The position numbers and the translations under genes are program-made. Below the pieces are notes generated by a model. That model ran no database searches and had not been told where the DNA came from. It saw nothing but the letters and a program-made list of their open reading frames with translations. DNA of 8,615 nt from Bacteroidales bacterium (GTDB taxonomy: Bacteria > Bacteroidota > Bacteroidia > Bacteroidales > UBA1715): contig JAFZTG010000099.1 of assembly GCA_017618935.1 (NCBI GenBank), positions 1-8,615 on the forward strand. Direction: 5' to 3'. Each line of letters opens with the position of its first letter. Position 1 is the stretch's first letter. Below, piece after piece: positions 1 through 8,615 of the stretch.

Positions 1-54
1 ATTTATGCTTACTTTTGTTTAGTTATGTAAACCAATTGTTCAGAAATGTATTTT

Positions 55-135
55 TGAACAATAGTTGTTGGAAGTAAACAATTATATATAATTGACTATG
101 AACGCGGTGGGGAATGGGAGGATGAATCCCTATAG
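55..135 (+). pseudogene. Possible 3' remnant of an upstream gene
   Basis: The frame from 55 to the TAG at 133-135 reads as an acidic C-terminal tail ending DYERGGEWEDESL. It is richer in G and C than the A/T-rich sequence around it, and a good terminator starts 15 nt after the stop, as at a genuine gene end. However, in-frame stops occur at 28-30 and 52-54 and no ATG, GTG or TTG start lies inside the frame. As it stands it cannot be a complete gene. It could be the decayed or frameshifted end of an upstream gene, part of an untranslated RNA, or chance. I do not recognise the family. Confidence 0.2.
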
Positions 136-150
136 GACAACAAAACACTC

Positions 151-186
151 AATGGCTTGTATTTTTGAAATGCAAGCCATTCTTTT
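151..186 (+). terminator. Rho-independent terminator upstream of the GlmU-like gene
   Basis: AATGGCTTG (151-159) pairs perfectly with CAAGCCATT (173-181), giving a 9-bp stem with a 13-nt loop. The stem is followed by CTTTT at 182-186. This would end a plus-strand transcript entering from the left edge and insulate the GlmU-like gene. An A-rich stretch at 140-145 on the other side gives only weak support for termination on the minus strand. Confidence 0.6.
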
Positions 187-197
187 AAAAAATTATG

Positions 198-205
198 TAC
201 TTTAG
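198..205 (+). promoter_or_regulatory. Weak Bacteroidota -7 box before the GlmU-like gene
   Basis: TACTTTAG at 198-205 differs at one base from the TAnnTTTG -7 consensus of Bacteroidota and lies 14 nt before the start codon at 220. No TTTG -33 element is present at the expected 19-21 nt spacing, so the call rests on the -7 box and on its position just after a terminator. Confidence 0.3.
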
Positions 206-219
206 CAAAAAATAACACA

Positions 220-1398
220 ATGAAAAATTTTATCCTATTCGATACGCAAGTTCGTGATGCATTGAAACCATTCACGTTTACTCGTCCCGTTTCAGAGATC
301 CGTTGCGGAATACTTACCATTACCGAAAAATGGAATAAGCGTTTGCAAACGACGTGTTCGTTTAAGACTGCCGATTATCTTCAGACTAAATTTCAGTTAC
401 ACGAAGCCGAAGACAACATATATATAAATAGTGCCGTTTTTCCAACACAGGAAATTGCCGAAGCAGTTCTAAACTTGGCAGAGAACGCAGTTTTGACGAC
501 AGAAAAATCGTGGATTGCGGCACGAGTAAAATCGTTACATGACGAAACAGAATTGTCTTCATTACAGCAAATTCCGTTTTCGGGTGAATATAAGCAATTG
601 GAACATATCTGGAACATATTTCAATTCAATCCTGATGAGATAAACGCTGATTTTGAGTTGGTTACGGCTGGTCGTCACTCGCAGAAACTGAGTGAGACGA
701 ATCGTGTCATTTGTCCTGAAAATGTGTTTGTTGAAGAAGGTGCGAGTGTGGAATTTGCAATTATCAATGCTTCTGGAGGCAAAGTATATATTGGCAAAGA
801 AGCCGAGATATGGGAAAATGCAGTCATTCGTGCTCCTTTTGCAATGAACGAGCACGCTGTCGTGAAAATGTCGGCTAAGATTTATGAAGGAACGACCATC
901 GGGCCATATTCCAAAGTTGGTGGCGAAGTACAGAACTCCGTCATTATTGGCTATTCCAACAAGGGACACGATGGCTATTTGGGAAATTCGGTGCTTGGCG
1001 AATGGTGCAATTTGGGTGCCGACACAAATAACTCTAATTTGAAGAATGACTATTCTCCAGTGAAGATTTGGAATTACGCGACGCGACATTTTGAAAATTC
1101 GGGTTTGCAATTTTGTGGCCTGATGATGGGCGACCATTCCAAGTCGGCAATCAATACGATGTTTAATACGGGAACTGTTGTTGGCGTGTGTGCTAATATA
1201 TATGGTGGCGGATTTCCTCGGAATTTCATTCCGTCGTTTTCGCGTGGCGGAGCACAGGGCATAGAAGAGAATTTCTTGTCGAAGGCGTGCGAAACGGCAA
1301 AACGGGTATATGCCCGCCGTCATAAGGAATTTGATGACGTGGAGACTGCAATTTTGACAACAATTTTCGAAGAAACACGACAAAATAGAATTTTTTAG
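220..1398 (+). CDS. GlmU-like UDP-GlcNAc pyrophosphorylase/GlcN-1-P acetyltransferase (Bacteroidota type)
   Basis: The 392-residue product resembles the alternative bifunctional GlmU family of Bacteroidota, thought to acetylate glucosamine-1-phosphate and couple it to UTP, giving UDP-GlcNAc for peptidoglycan and surface glycans in the cytoplasm. The N-terminal part carries the family's RPVSEIRCGILTITEKW signature (about residues 22-38). The classical GlmU glycine-rich GTRM loop is absent, as expected for this alternative family. From about residue 165 onward, hexapeptide-type repeats (for example VFVEEGASVEFA, KVYIGKEAEI, KIYEGTTIGPYSKV) indicate a left-handed beta-helix acyltransferase. GHDGYLGNSVLGEWCNLGA at 249-267 matches the GlmU acetyltransferase active-site region, with His250 the likely catalytic base. 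Length is normal for the family. The ATG at 220 is the first in-frame start and gives the expected N terminus. Lon follows after 71 nt in the same direction with no obvious terminator between. The dual activity is inferred from the family. Confidence 0.85.
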   Translation: MKNFILFDTQVRDALKPFTFTRPVSEIRCGILTITEKWNKRLQTTCSFKTADYLQTKFQLHEAEDNIYINSAVFPTQEIAEAVLNLAENAVLTTEKSWIAARVKSLHDETELSSLQQIPFSGEYKQLEHIWNIFQFNPDEINADFELVTAGRHSQKLSETNRVICPENVFVEEGASVEFAIINASGGKVYIGKEAEIWENAVIRAPFAMNEHAVVKMSAKIYEGTTIGPYSKVGGEVQNSVIIGYSNKGHDGYLGNSVLGEWCNLGADTNNSNLKNDYSPVKIWNYATRHFENSGLQFCGLMMGDHSKSAINTMFNTGTVVGVCANIYGGGFPRNFIPSFSRGGAQGIEENFLSKACETAKRVYARRHKEFDDVETAILTTIFEETRQNRIF

Positions 1399-1469
1399 TC
1401 ATTGGCATACGATTTGACTTTATCAAAATAAGGAAAAAAATATGCACAAAACTGACATTTTGACTTTTT

Positions 1470-5535
<4,066 letters not shown>

Positions 5536-5591
5536 GTAGGGGATAGGTACTATTGTTCATAGCCTAACGACGGAGATTTCAATATTTCAAG

Positions 5592-5640
5592 TGACGGTGT
5601 TTTTAAAAAACGAGTTCCATAGTCGTTTTTTGCACCGTCA
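5592..5640. terminator. Nested inverted repeat, probable bidirectional terminator
   Basis: TGACGGTG (5592-5599) is the exact complement of CACCGTCA (5633-5640). Inside these arms AAAAAACGA (5605-5613) pairs with TCGTTTTTT (5623-5631) around a 9-nt loop. The left side has an extra TTTTT where the right side has a single G. The U-rich inner arm on either strand suits Rho-independent termination between the converging ABC-F and GNAT genes. The structure overlaps the last codons and the TAA stop (complement of 5603-5605) of the GNAT gene. Confidence 0.5.
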
Positions 5641-6064
5641 TTCCCATATTTTGATAAAACGATAGGGCAGTGTCGTTCCCTGACCAAACATTCAGGGTAA
5701 CATTATGACAACCAATTGATTGAGCATAGTTTTTTACGTAATCAAACAATGCTTTTCCCACGTGGCGACCACGAGCGTTTTCGTCCACGCAAATGTCGTC
5801 GATGTAGAGCGTTTTTATATCGTGGAACAATTGTGTATTCTGAGTTCTGGAAATCTGGCAAAAAACATAGCCCAATACGCCATTGTCGTCATAAACAAAA
5901 ATAGGCTTATTCTCATCTTTTAGCAATTCACAGAGTTCCTGTGCGTTGTATTTAGTTGTATTTGGCTTAAATAAATCGGGACGAATCTTGAAATGAACCA
6001 TATCGTCTTGAAGTAAAAGATCAATAAGTTTTTCAATATCGTTGTTATTAGCTTCTCGTATCAT
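5603..6064 (-). CDS. GNAT family N-acetyltransferase
   Basis: The 153-residue product is a single-domain GNAT acyltransferase expected to move an acetyl group from acetyl-CoA to an amine. Motif A is clear: TLYIDDICVDENARGRHVGKALFDYV spans about 85-110, with the CoA pyrophosphate-binding R-x-x-G-x-A at Arg100-Gly103-Ala105. Motif B reads NVWSGNDTALSFYQNMGM (about 125-142), the usual GNAT C-terminal region. The N terminus MIREAN starts the first beta strand as in other GNATs, so the ATG at 6064 is the natural start, and a matching promoter lies just upstream. There is no signal peptide, so it should be cytosolic. The substrate cannot be read from sequence, and the convergent neighbours give no clue. 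Its stop codon sits inside the inverted repeat at 5592-5640. Confidence 0.88.
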   Translation of the reverse strand: MIREANNNDIEKLIDLLLQDDMVHFKIRPDLFKPNTTKYNAQELCELLKDENKPIFVYDDNGVLGYVFCQISRTQNTQLFHDIKTLYIDDICVDENARGRHVGKALFDYVKNYAQSIGCHNVTLNVWSGNDTALSFYQNMGMTVQKTTMELVF

Positions 6065-6082
6065 ATTTTAACATTTGTTTAG

Positions 6083-6112
6083 CAAATATACAAAGAAATG
6101 GTTGTTTTCAAA
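6083..6112 (-). promoter_or_regulatory. Bacteroidota-type promoter of the GNAT gene
   Basis: On the minus strand TATATTTG (complement of 6083-6090) matches the -7 consensus TAnnTTTG exactly. A TTTG -33 element (complement of 6109-6112) lies 18 nt further upstream, slightly closer than the usual 19-21. The -7 box is 18 nt before the start codon, so the leader would be short. Confidence 0.6.
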
Positions 6113-6120
6113 GTGGTGAT

Positions 6121-6136
6121 ATATTATGTTAAATAG
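6121..6136 (+). repeat. 16-bp direct repeat, left copy
   Basis: ATATTATGTTAAATAG at 6121-6136 occurs again, exactly and in the same orientation, at 6643-6658. The copies bracket 506 nt of A/T-rich non-coding sequence. The match could be a recombination footprint or chance in A/T-rich sequence. Confidence 0.55.
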
Positions 6137-6335
6137 AACATGTTGAATTATGAGTTAATAATTAAGAACAGGAATGTTGTGCGCGTATTATGAGCGAATT
6201 TTATTGAAAAAAGGGACTATATAATTATGACTACTTTTCGATATTTGCTATACGGAACAATCAGAAACCGAGAATTTTTGAATGTTTTTGGTCGCAAAAG
6301 TTTTATTCAAAAAAATTGCATTTTTTTCACCAGGC

Positions 6336-6461
6336 AAGGCAATTATTCAAATATCCTAAAAATTTTGCCGAAAAAAATGGAGGTTTTTTACTAATCAAAA
6401 GGCAATTGTCCAAAACGTTGAAATTTTTTGCAAAAATATGCAATGAGAAAAAAGCACGAAA
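6336..6461 (+). repeat. Imperfect 63-nt tandem duplication
   Basis: Two adjacent units, 6336-6398 and 6399-6461, both start AAGGCAATT and share CAAA and TTTTGC at the same offsets, giving a constant 63-nt period. Similarity is clear over roughly the first 45 nt and lost towards the end, so this would be an old, decayed duplication. Low complexity makes part of the similarity uninformative. Confidence 0.35.
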
Positions 6462-6462
6462 T

Positions 6463-6494
6463 TTTGCCATAAAATCGCTACCAAAATATATTTG
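6463..6494 (+). promoter_or_regulatory. Orphan Bacteroidota-type promoter match
   Basis: TTTG at 6463-6466 and TATATTTG at 6487-6494 match both consensus elements exactly with the ideal 20-nt spacing. Transcription would start near 6500 and run into a region with no recognised gene: either the short ORF at 6506-6643 or a small RNA. A chance match in such T-rich sequence is possible. Confidence 0.4.
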
Positions 6495-6505
6495 AAAAAA
6501 AATCC

Positions 6506-6643
6506 ATGAAAAATACGAAAGGTGACAAGACCAGAAAAAAAGTCTTTTTTTTTGCAAGCAACATTCAAAACCAAGCTAAACATTTACAAAAAACGCCTAA
6601 ACCCCTCTCCAAACGACAAAAGTTACTTTTGTCCTATAATTGA
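6506..6643 (+). CDS. Possible small basic ORF, hypothetical
   Basis: An ATG at 6506 opens a 45-codon frame that ends with TGA at 6641-6643. The product starts MKNTKGDKTRKK and ends SKRQKLLLSYN; it is strongly basic, with no membrane segment and no recognised motif. Support comes mainly from position: the start lies 11 nt after the orphan promoter's -7 box, implying an almost leaderless message. Against it, the Lys-rich composition is what translated A-rich non-coding DNA usually gives, and a weak hairpin plus T9 run (about 6527-6549) inside the frame could end transcription early. It may equally be non-coding. Confidence 0.18.
   Translation: MKNTKGDKTRKKVFFFASNIQNQAKHLQKTPKPLSKRQKLLLSYN
6527..6550 (+). 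terminator. Weak hairpin with T9 run
   Basis: AAGAC (6527-6531) can pair with GTCTT around a 10-nt A-rich loop and runs straight into a stretch of nine T. The stem is short. If it works, a transcript from the promoter at 6463-6494 would be only about 50 nt long. Confidence 0.25.
6615..6633. promoter_or_regulatory. Perfect 19-bp palindrome, candidate operator
   Basis: GACAAAAGTTACTTTTGTC has two exact 9-bp arms around a single central base. Such a compact dyad fits a dimeric regulator's binding site. The right half contains TACTTTTG (6624-6631), an exact -7 box match, though no TTTG sits at the right distance upstream. It lies about 100 nt beyond the 3' end of the nucleoside hydrolase gene, so it might instead be a short transcription-stop hairpin. 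Confidence 0.35.
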
Positions 6644-6658
6644 TATTATGTTAAATAG
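6643..6658 (+). repeat. 16-bp direct repeat, right copy
   Basis: ATATTATGTTAAATAG, identical to 6121-6136 and in the same orientation. It starts 9 nt after the palindrome at 6615-6633; the left copy has no such palindrome next to it. Confidence 0.55.
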
Positions 6659-6730
6659 CATATTGGAAGAAATCCTCCACCGGACATTAAATAAGACAAA
6701 CTTTTAGAAAACGGAAAATTGTGAATCAGA

Positions 6731-7654
6731 TCAAAATGTATTTTCTATCATCTTCATCCAACAACGTTGCTGTTCTTCTGTTCCTCTTTTTTGGTATCGG
6801 GAATTTCCTGAACAACAAGCCGAAAATGTAAGTGTGAAATCTTTTTGTAAGGTTACAATTCCTTGGGGAGACCACGAAAAATAATCATCACCTTCAACAG
6901 CCTGTATGATAGTGAGCGGATCCCACATCCGTTGATATGGATCTTCGGGACAATCAAGGTAAATCTGTTTGAGAGGATGAACGGCTACATGTGACAACGT
7001 CTGTAAAATCTCGGTTTTTGTCCAATATAACGCATTTCCGACCACTTCTGGCGAATAAGACATAGGAATTTCTTTCGGAAACAAATCAAAGAAAACTCGG
7101 GCAAAGCGACCACTTTGCAGTATGTTGTACTCCCCGTTCTTGTCAGTTTCGTCGAACTTCCCTCCCATTATGATGATTCGTTTTATTTTCTGTGCAACCA
7201 ACGTTACTCCGTCAAGTTCACTATATTCGTCGGGCGACGATGTGAGAAGATTCGCCAAACTCGTCAAAAAGCCTATGGAAAGCACTGTGACGGATTTGTC
7301 AGGTTGTGATGCAAGTATTTTGCGATACACTTTGTAATCATCTTCGAACATCGTTTGCGTACGTGTAAACAAAGGCGTGCCGTTAGGTCTCTTTTTTTCG
7401 GCAATATGAGCATAATCAGTAAAAATCTGTGGATTTTCCACACCATTGCGACACAAGCCAATTGGAATATCTGGAAATCCGAAATACGTGTTCAGAATGT
7501 CGGCAAACACGGCGTTCTGCTCTCCCATTCTATCAACCACGATTCCCAACAACACGGCTCTGCCCTGTCGCATATAAGAATATGCCATACAGATGGTCGC
7601 CACGTCGTCGGTGGAACTGCCCAAATCGGTATCGATTATGATAGATTCAAACAT
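6731..7654 (-). CDS. Nucleoside hydrolase family protein (divergent active site)
   Basis: The 307-residue product belongs to the inosine-uridine-preferring nucleoside hydrolase family, which cleaves the N-glycosidic bond of ribonucleosides using a bound calcium ion. The N-terminal IIDTDLGSSTDDVATI (6-21) is a variant of the family's DTDPGxDDA loop: Leu11 replaces Pro, and two extra residues precede Asp16-Asp17. Other hallmarks are IIIMGGKFDE (161-169), the EYN motif (Asn177) and MWDPLTII, in which Asp245 corresponds to the last metal ligand. The residue before it, usually the active-site His in the HDP motif, is Trp244. No signal peptide is visible, so a cytosolic location is likely. Its own -7 box lies 18 nt upstream of the ATG at 7654. 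Family membership is fairly sure. Whether it hydrolyses ordinary nucleosides is open given the changed loop and missing His. Confidence 0.8.
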   Translation of the reverse strand: MFESIIIDTDLGSSTDDVATICMAYSYMRQGRAVLLGIVVDRMGEQNAVFADILNTYFGFPDIPIGLCRNGVENPQIFTDYAHIAEKKRPNGTPLFTRTQTMFEDDYKVYRKILASQPDKSVTVLSIGFLTSLANLLTSSPDEYSELDGVTLVAQKIKRIIIMGGKFDETDKNGEYNILQSGRFARVFFDLFPKEIPMSYSPEVVGNALYWTKTEILQTLSHVAVHPLKQIYLDCPEDPYQRMWDPLTIIQAVEGDDYFSWSPQGIVTLQKDFTLTFSACCSGNSRYQKRGTEEQQRCWMKMIENTF

Positions 7655-7672
7655 AGAGGTGAAATCTTTTTA

Positions 7673-7680
7673 CAAATATA
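7673..7680 (-). promoter_or_regulatory. -7 box of the nucleoside hydrolase gene
   Basis: The minus strand reads TATATTTG here, an exact TAnnTTTG match, 18 nt before the start codon, the same arrangement as at the GNAT gene. No TTTG -33 element is seen at the usual spacing, where the sequence is the end of the FISUMP gene. The gene may therefore have its own weak promoter as well as read-through from upstream. Confidence 0.45.
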
Positions 7681-7683
7681 AAA

Positions 7684-8181
7684 CTATCGCACAAGGCGGA
7701 CGGATTGCCTATAGTAGCGGTTGTAGTTGTCCATGTACACGTCGTTGCTGTCGAAAGTCAGATAGCTTGCGTTGTAGTCGTCGTTAGCCGAACTCGACCA
7801 ATATTCGCCGTAGGAACCAACGTAGTACACCCCCGTACCATCACTATAGCCCGCAGCAGGAAGAAATATACTGTGACCATTTTTCTTGCTTGTCACCTTA
7901 TACCCTTTTACACCATTTTCTTCAGCCCAAAACCACGTGCAATTATCAATCAATTCTTTAAATTCCGTTTCTGTCGGGAGTCTCATCCCACTTTTTAATG
8001 CCGCATCAAACGTATAATAGTCACCATAATCTGTTGGTGATTTTGCCCCGACGTTGCACGTTGCCCATTTTACACTTAAACCCAAATCTACAAACCCATC
8101 GTCATTTGGTTTAAGTTTAAAAGAAACTAAAATCAAACTCAAAAGAACGAAGATAACATCTAATTTTAAAATCCGTTTCAT
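7684..8181 (-). CDS. Exported FISUMP/DUF1566-like protein
   Basis: The 165-residue product starts with a positively charged stretch and a hydrophobic segment (about residues 8-22, VIFVLLSLILVSF) that looks like a signal peptide or anchor. There is no lipobox cysteine. The mature part carries the usual landmarks of the FISUMP (Fibrobacter succinogenes major paralogous) and DUF1566-like proteins common in Bacteroidota: VDLGLSVKWATCNVGAKSPTDYGDYY (31-56), RLPTETEFKELID (67-79), IFLPAAGY (105-112), GEYWSSS (125-131) and a closing VRLVR. It is compact: the insert often found between the DYGDYY and RLPT landmarks is nearly missing. Function is unknown for the family; a role at the cell surface is inferred only from export. 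The gene starts 16 nt after the DUF4139 gene ends, so the two are likely co-transcribed. Confidence 0.75.
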   Translation of the reverse strand: MKRILKLDVIFVLLSLILVSFKLKPNDDGFVDLGLSVKWATCNVGAKSPTDYGDYYTFDAALKSGMRLPTETEFKELIDNCTWFWAEENGVKGYKVTSKKNGHSIFLPAAGYSDGTGVYYVGSYGEYWSSSANDDYNASYLTFDSNDVYMDNYNRYYRQSVRLVR

Positions 8182-8197
8182 AGCGATTACATTTCTA

Positions 8198-8615
8198 TTA
8201 CTTCAAGTTCAGCGACATTGTCTTGGGATATGTCACTGTGTATGAAAGTTTCAAGTTTTTCGTTTCCGACGGCTTCAAGTCAAGATTCCACGTTGCTATG
8301 TTCTTGTCGTCCAATGTGGCACCGTCGTACGACATATTTGAAACCGTAATGCTCGACGAGCCGGAAACTGGCAGATTGTCCAAAATTTCAATTTTCACGT
8401 TGGTTGACTTGTTGTTTCTCACAGAAATGTTCCACATAGCGGTTTGCTTGTAGTTCTTCCCTATCGTCGATTTCTTGTTAAACTCGTCCGACAACGTGCG
8501 TTCCACCATAATACCCTTGTCTTGTCCCAACGAAAGTTTCAGTGTATCAGTCGTTTGAGCGATATTCATATAAGACGTTCCCACATATTTTCCACTTAAA
8601 TACAATGTGACTTCA
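8198..8615 (-). CDS. DUF4139 / mucoidy inhibitor MuiA-like protein, C-terminal part
   Basis: An open frame of 139 codons reaches the right edge without a start codon (upstream codons Glu-Val-Thr-Leu continue to about 8614), so this is the 3' end of a longer gene. The sequence matches the C-terminal part of DUF4139 proteins: VTLYLSGKYVGTSYMN, then DTLKLSLGQDKGIMVERTL, a central NISVRNNKSTNVKIEILDNLPVS, and WNLDLKPSETKNLKLSYTVTYPK near the end. Family members are usually several hundred residues long, with an N-terminal DUF4140 domain and coiled coil, and are often exported; those parts lie outside the window. The biochemical role is not established. The FISUMP gene follows after 16 nt on the same strand, which suggests one transcript. 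Confidence 0.8.
   Translation of the reverse strand, partial: EVTLYLSGKYVGTSYMNIAQTTDTLKLSLGQDKGIMVERTLSDEFNKKSTIGKNYKQTAMWNISVRNNKSTNVKIEILDNLPVSGSSSITVSNMSYDGATLDDKNIATWNLDLKPSETKNLKLSYTVTYPKTMSLNLK

Larger units (their letters stand above)
6065..6730. other. A/T-rich intergenic region without a confident gene
   Basis: This gap separates two minus-strand genes. It is very A/T-rich, with many homopolymer runs of A or T, and neither strand has a long frame that looks like a protein. The minus-strand frame across 6327-6557 translates into low-complexity Phe/Lys-rich sequence and is probably spurious. What can be seen is listed separately: the GNAT promoter, a plus-strand promoter match, a short plus-strand ORF, a 63-nt imperfect repeat, a 19-bp palindrome and a 16-bp direct repeat. 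Confidence 0.7.

Noticed and set aside
96..320. Minus-strand frame of 74 codons overlapping the GlmU-like gene start
   Set aside because: It runs through the terminator hairpin and the 5' end of a better supported gene, and its product has no recognisable features.
562..1383. Long minus-strand frame of 273 codons opposite the GlmU-like gene
   Set aside because: It lies entirely opposite a well supported gene, its translation is Cys/His/Arg-rich with no recognisable domain, and it has no promoter. This is typical antisense shadowing.
6327..6557. Minus-strand frames of 62-76 codons in the A/T-rich gap
   Set aside because: The translations are Phe/Lys/Ser-rich low-complexity sequence, as expected from A/T homopolymer runs, with no promoter in the right place and no recognised motif.
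6065..6730. CRISPR array or mobile element in the repeat-bearing gap
   Set aside because: There are only two imperfect 63-nt units with no spacers between conserved repeats. No transposase remnant or terminal inverted repeats are visible next to the 16-bp direct repeats.
8198..8605. Complete 135-codon gene starting at TTG 8605
   Set aside because: The same frame stays open to the window edge and already matches DUF4139 sequence before that TTG, so the gene is truncated by the window and does not start there.

Overview
The window looks like ordinary chromosomal DNA from a member of the Bacteroidales (phylum Bacteroidota), probably a gut or rumen species. Three things point there. The gene families are typical of the phylum: the Bacteroidota-type GlmU-like bifunctional protein, a FISUMP/DUF1566-like secreted protein and a DUF4139 protein. 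Several genes have promoter-like boxes of the phylum's TTTG / TAnnTTTG type. Ribosome binding sites are A-rich with no clear Shine-Dalgarno. This assignment is inferred from sequence features, not from a database search.

Left part, plus strand (1-5602). A 5' stretch ends in a Rho-independent terminator at 151-186, which probably closes a gene that lies mostly outside the window. Three housekeeping genes follow in the same direction: a GlmU-like sugar nucleotidyltransferase/acetyltransferase (UDP-GlcNAc supply), the ATP-dependent protease Lon, and a YbiT-like ABC-F ATPase. Lon and the ABC-F gene are 16 nt apart and probably co-transcribed. The second nucleotide-binding domain of the ABC-F protein has lost its P-loop lysine and its catalytic glutamate.

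Middle (5592-6730). A nested inverted repeat at 5592-5640 lies between the ABC-F gene and a convergent minus-strand GNAT acetyltransferase gene, and overlaps the end of the latter. The GNAT gene has its own promoter. Next comes a very A/T-rich gap of about 670 bp with no confident gene. It holds a good promoter match on the plus strand, a possible 45-codon ORF, a 19-bp palindrome, an imperfect 63-nt tandem repeat, and a 16-bp direct repeat at 6121-6136 and 6643-6658.

Right part, minus strand (6731-8615). Reading in transcription order from the right edge: the 3' end of a DUF4139 (mucoidy inhibitor MuiA-like) gene, then 16 nt, then a short exported FISUMP-type protein, then a nucleoside-hydrolase-family protein with its own -7 box. 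The nucleoside hydrolase has an altered metal-binding loop and lacks the usual active-site histidine.

I see no CRISPR array, tRNA, rRNA, insertion sequence, phage gene or defence system. The most useful leads are the asymmetric ABC-F active sites, the divergent nucleoside hydrolase and the structured A/T-rich gap. None of them amounts to clear evidence of a new system.
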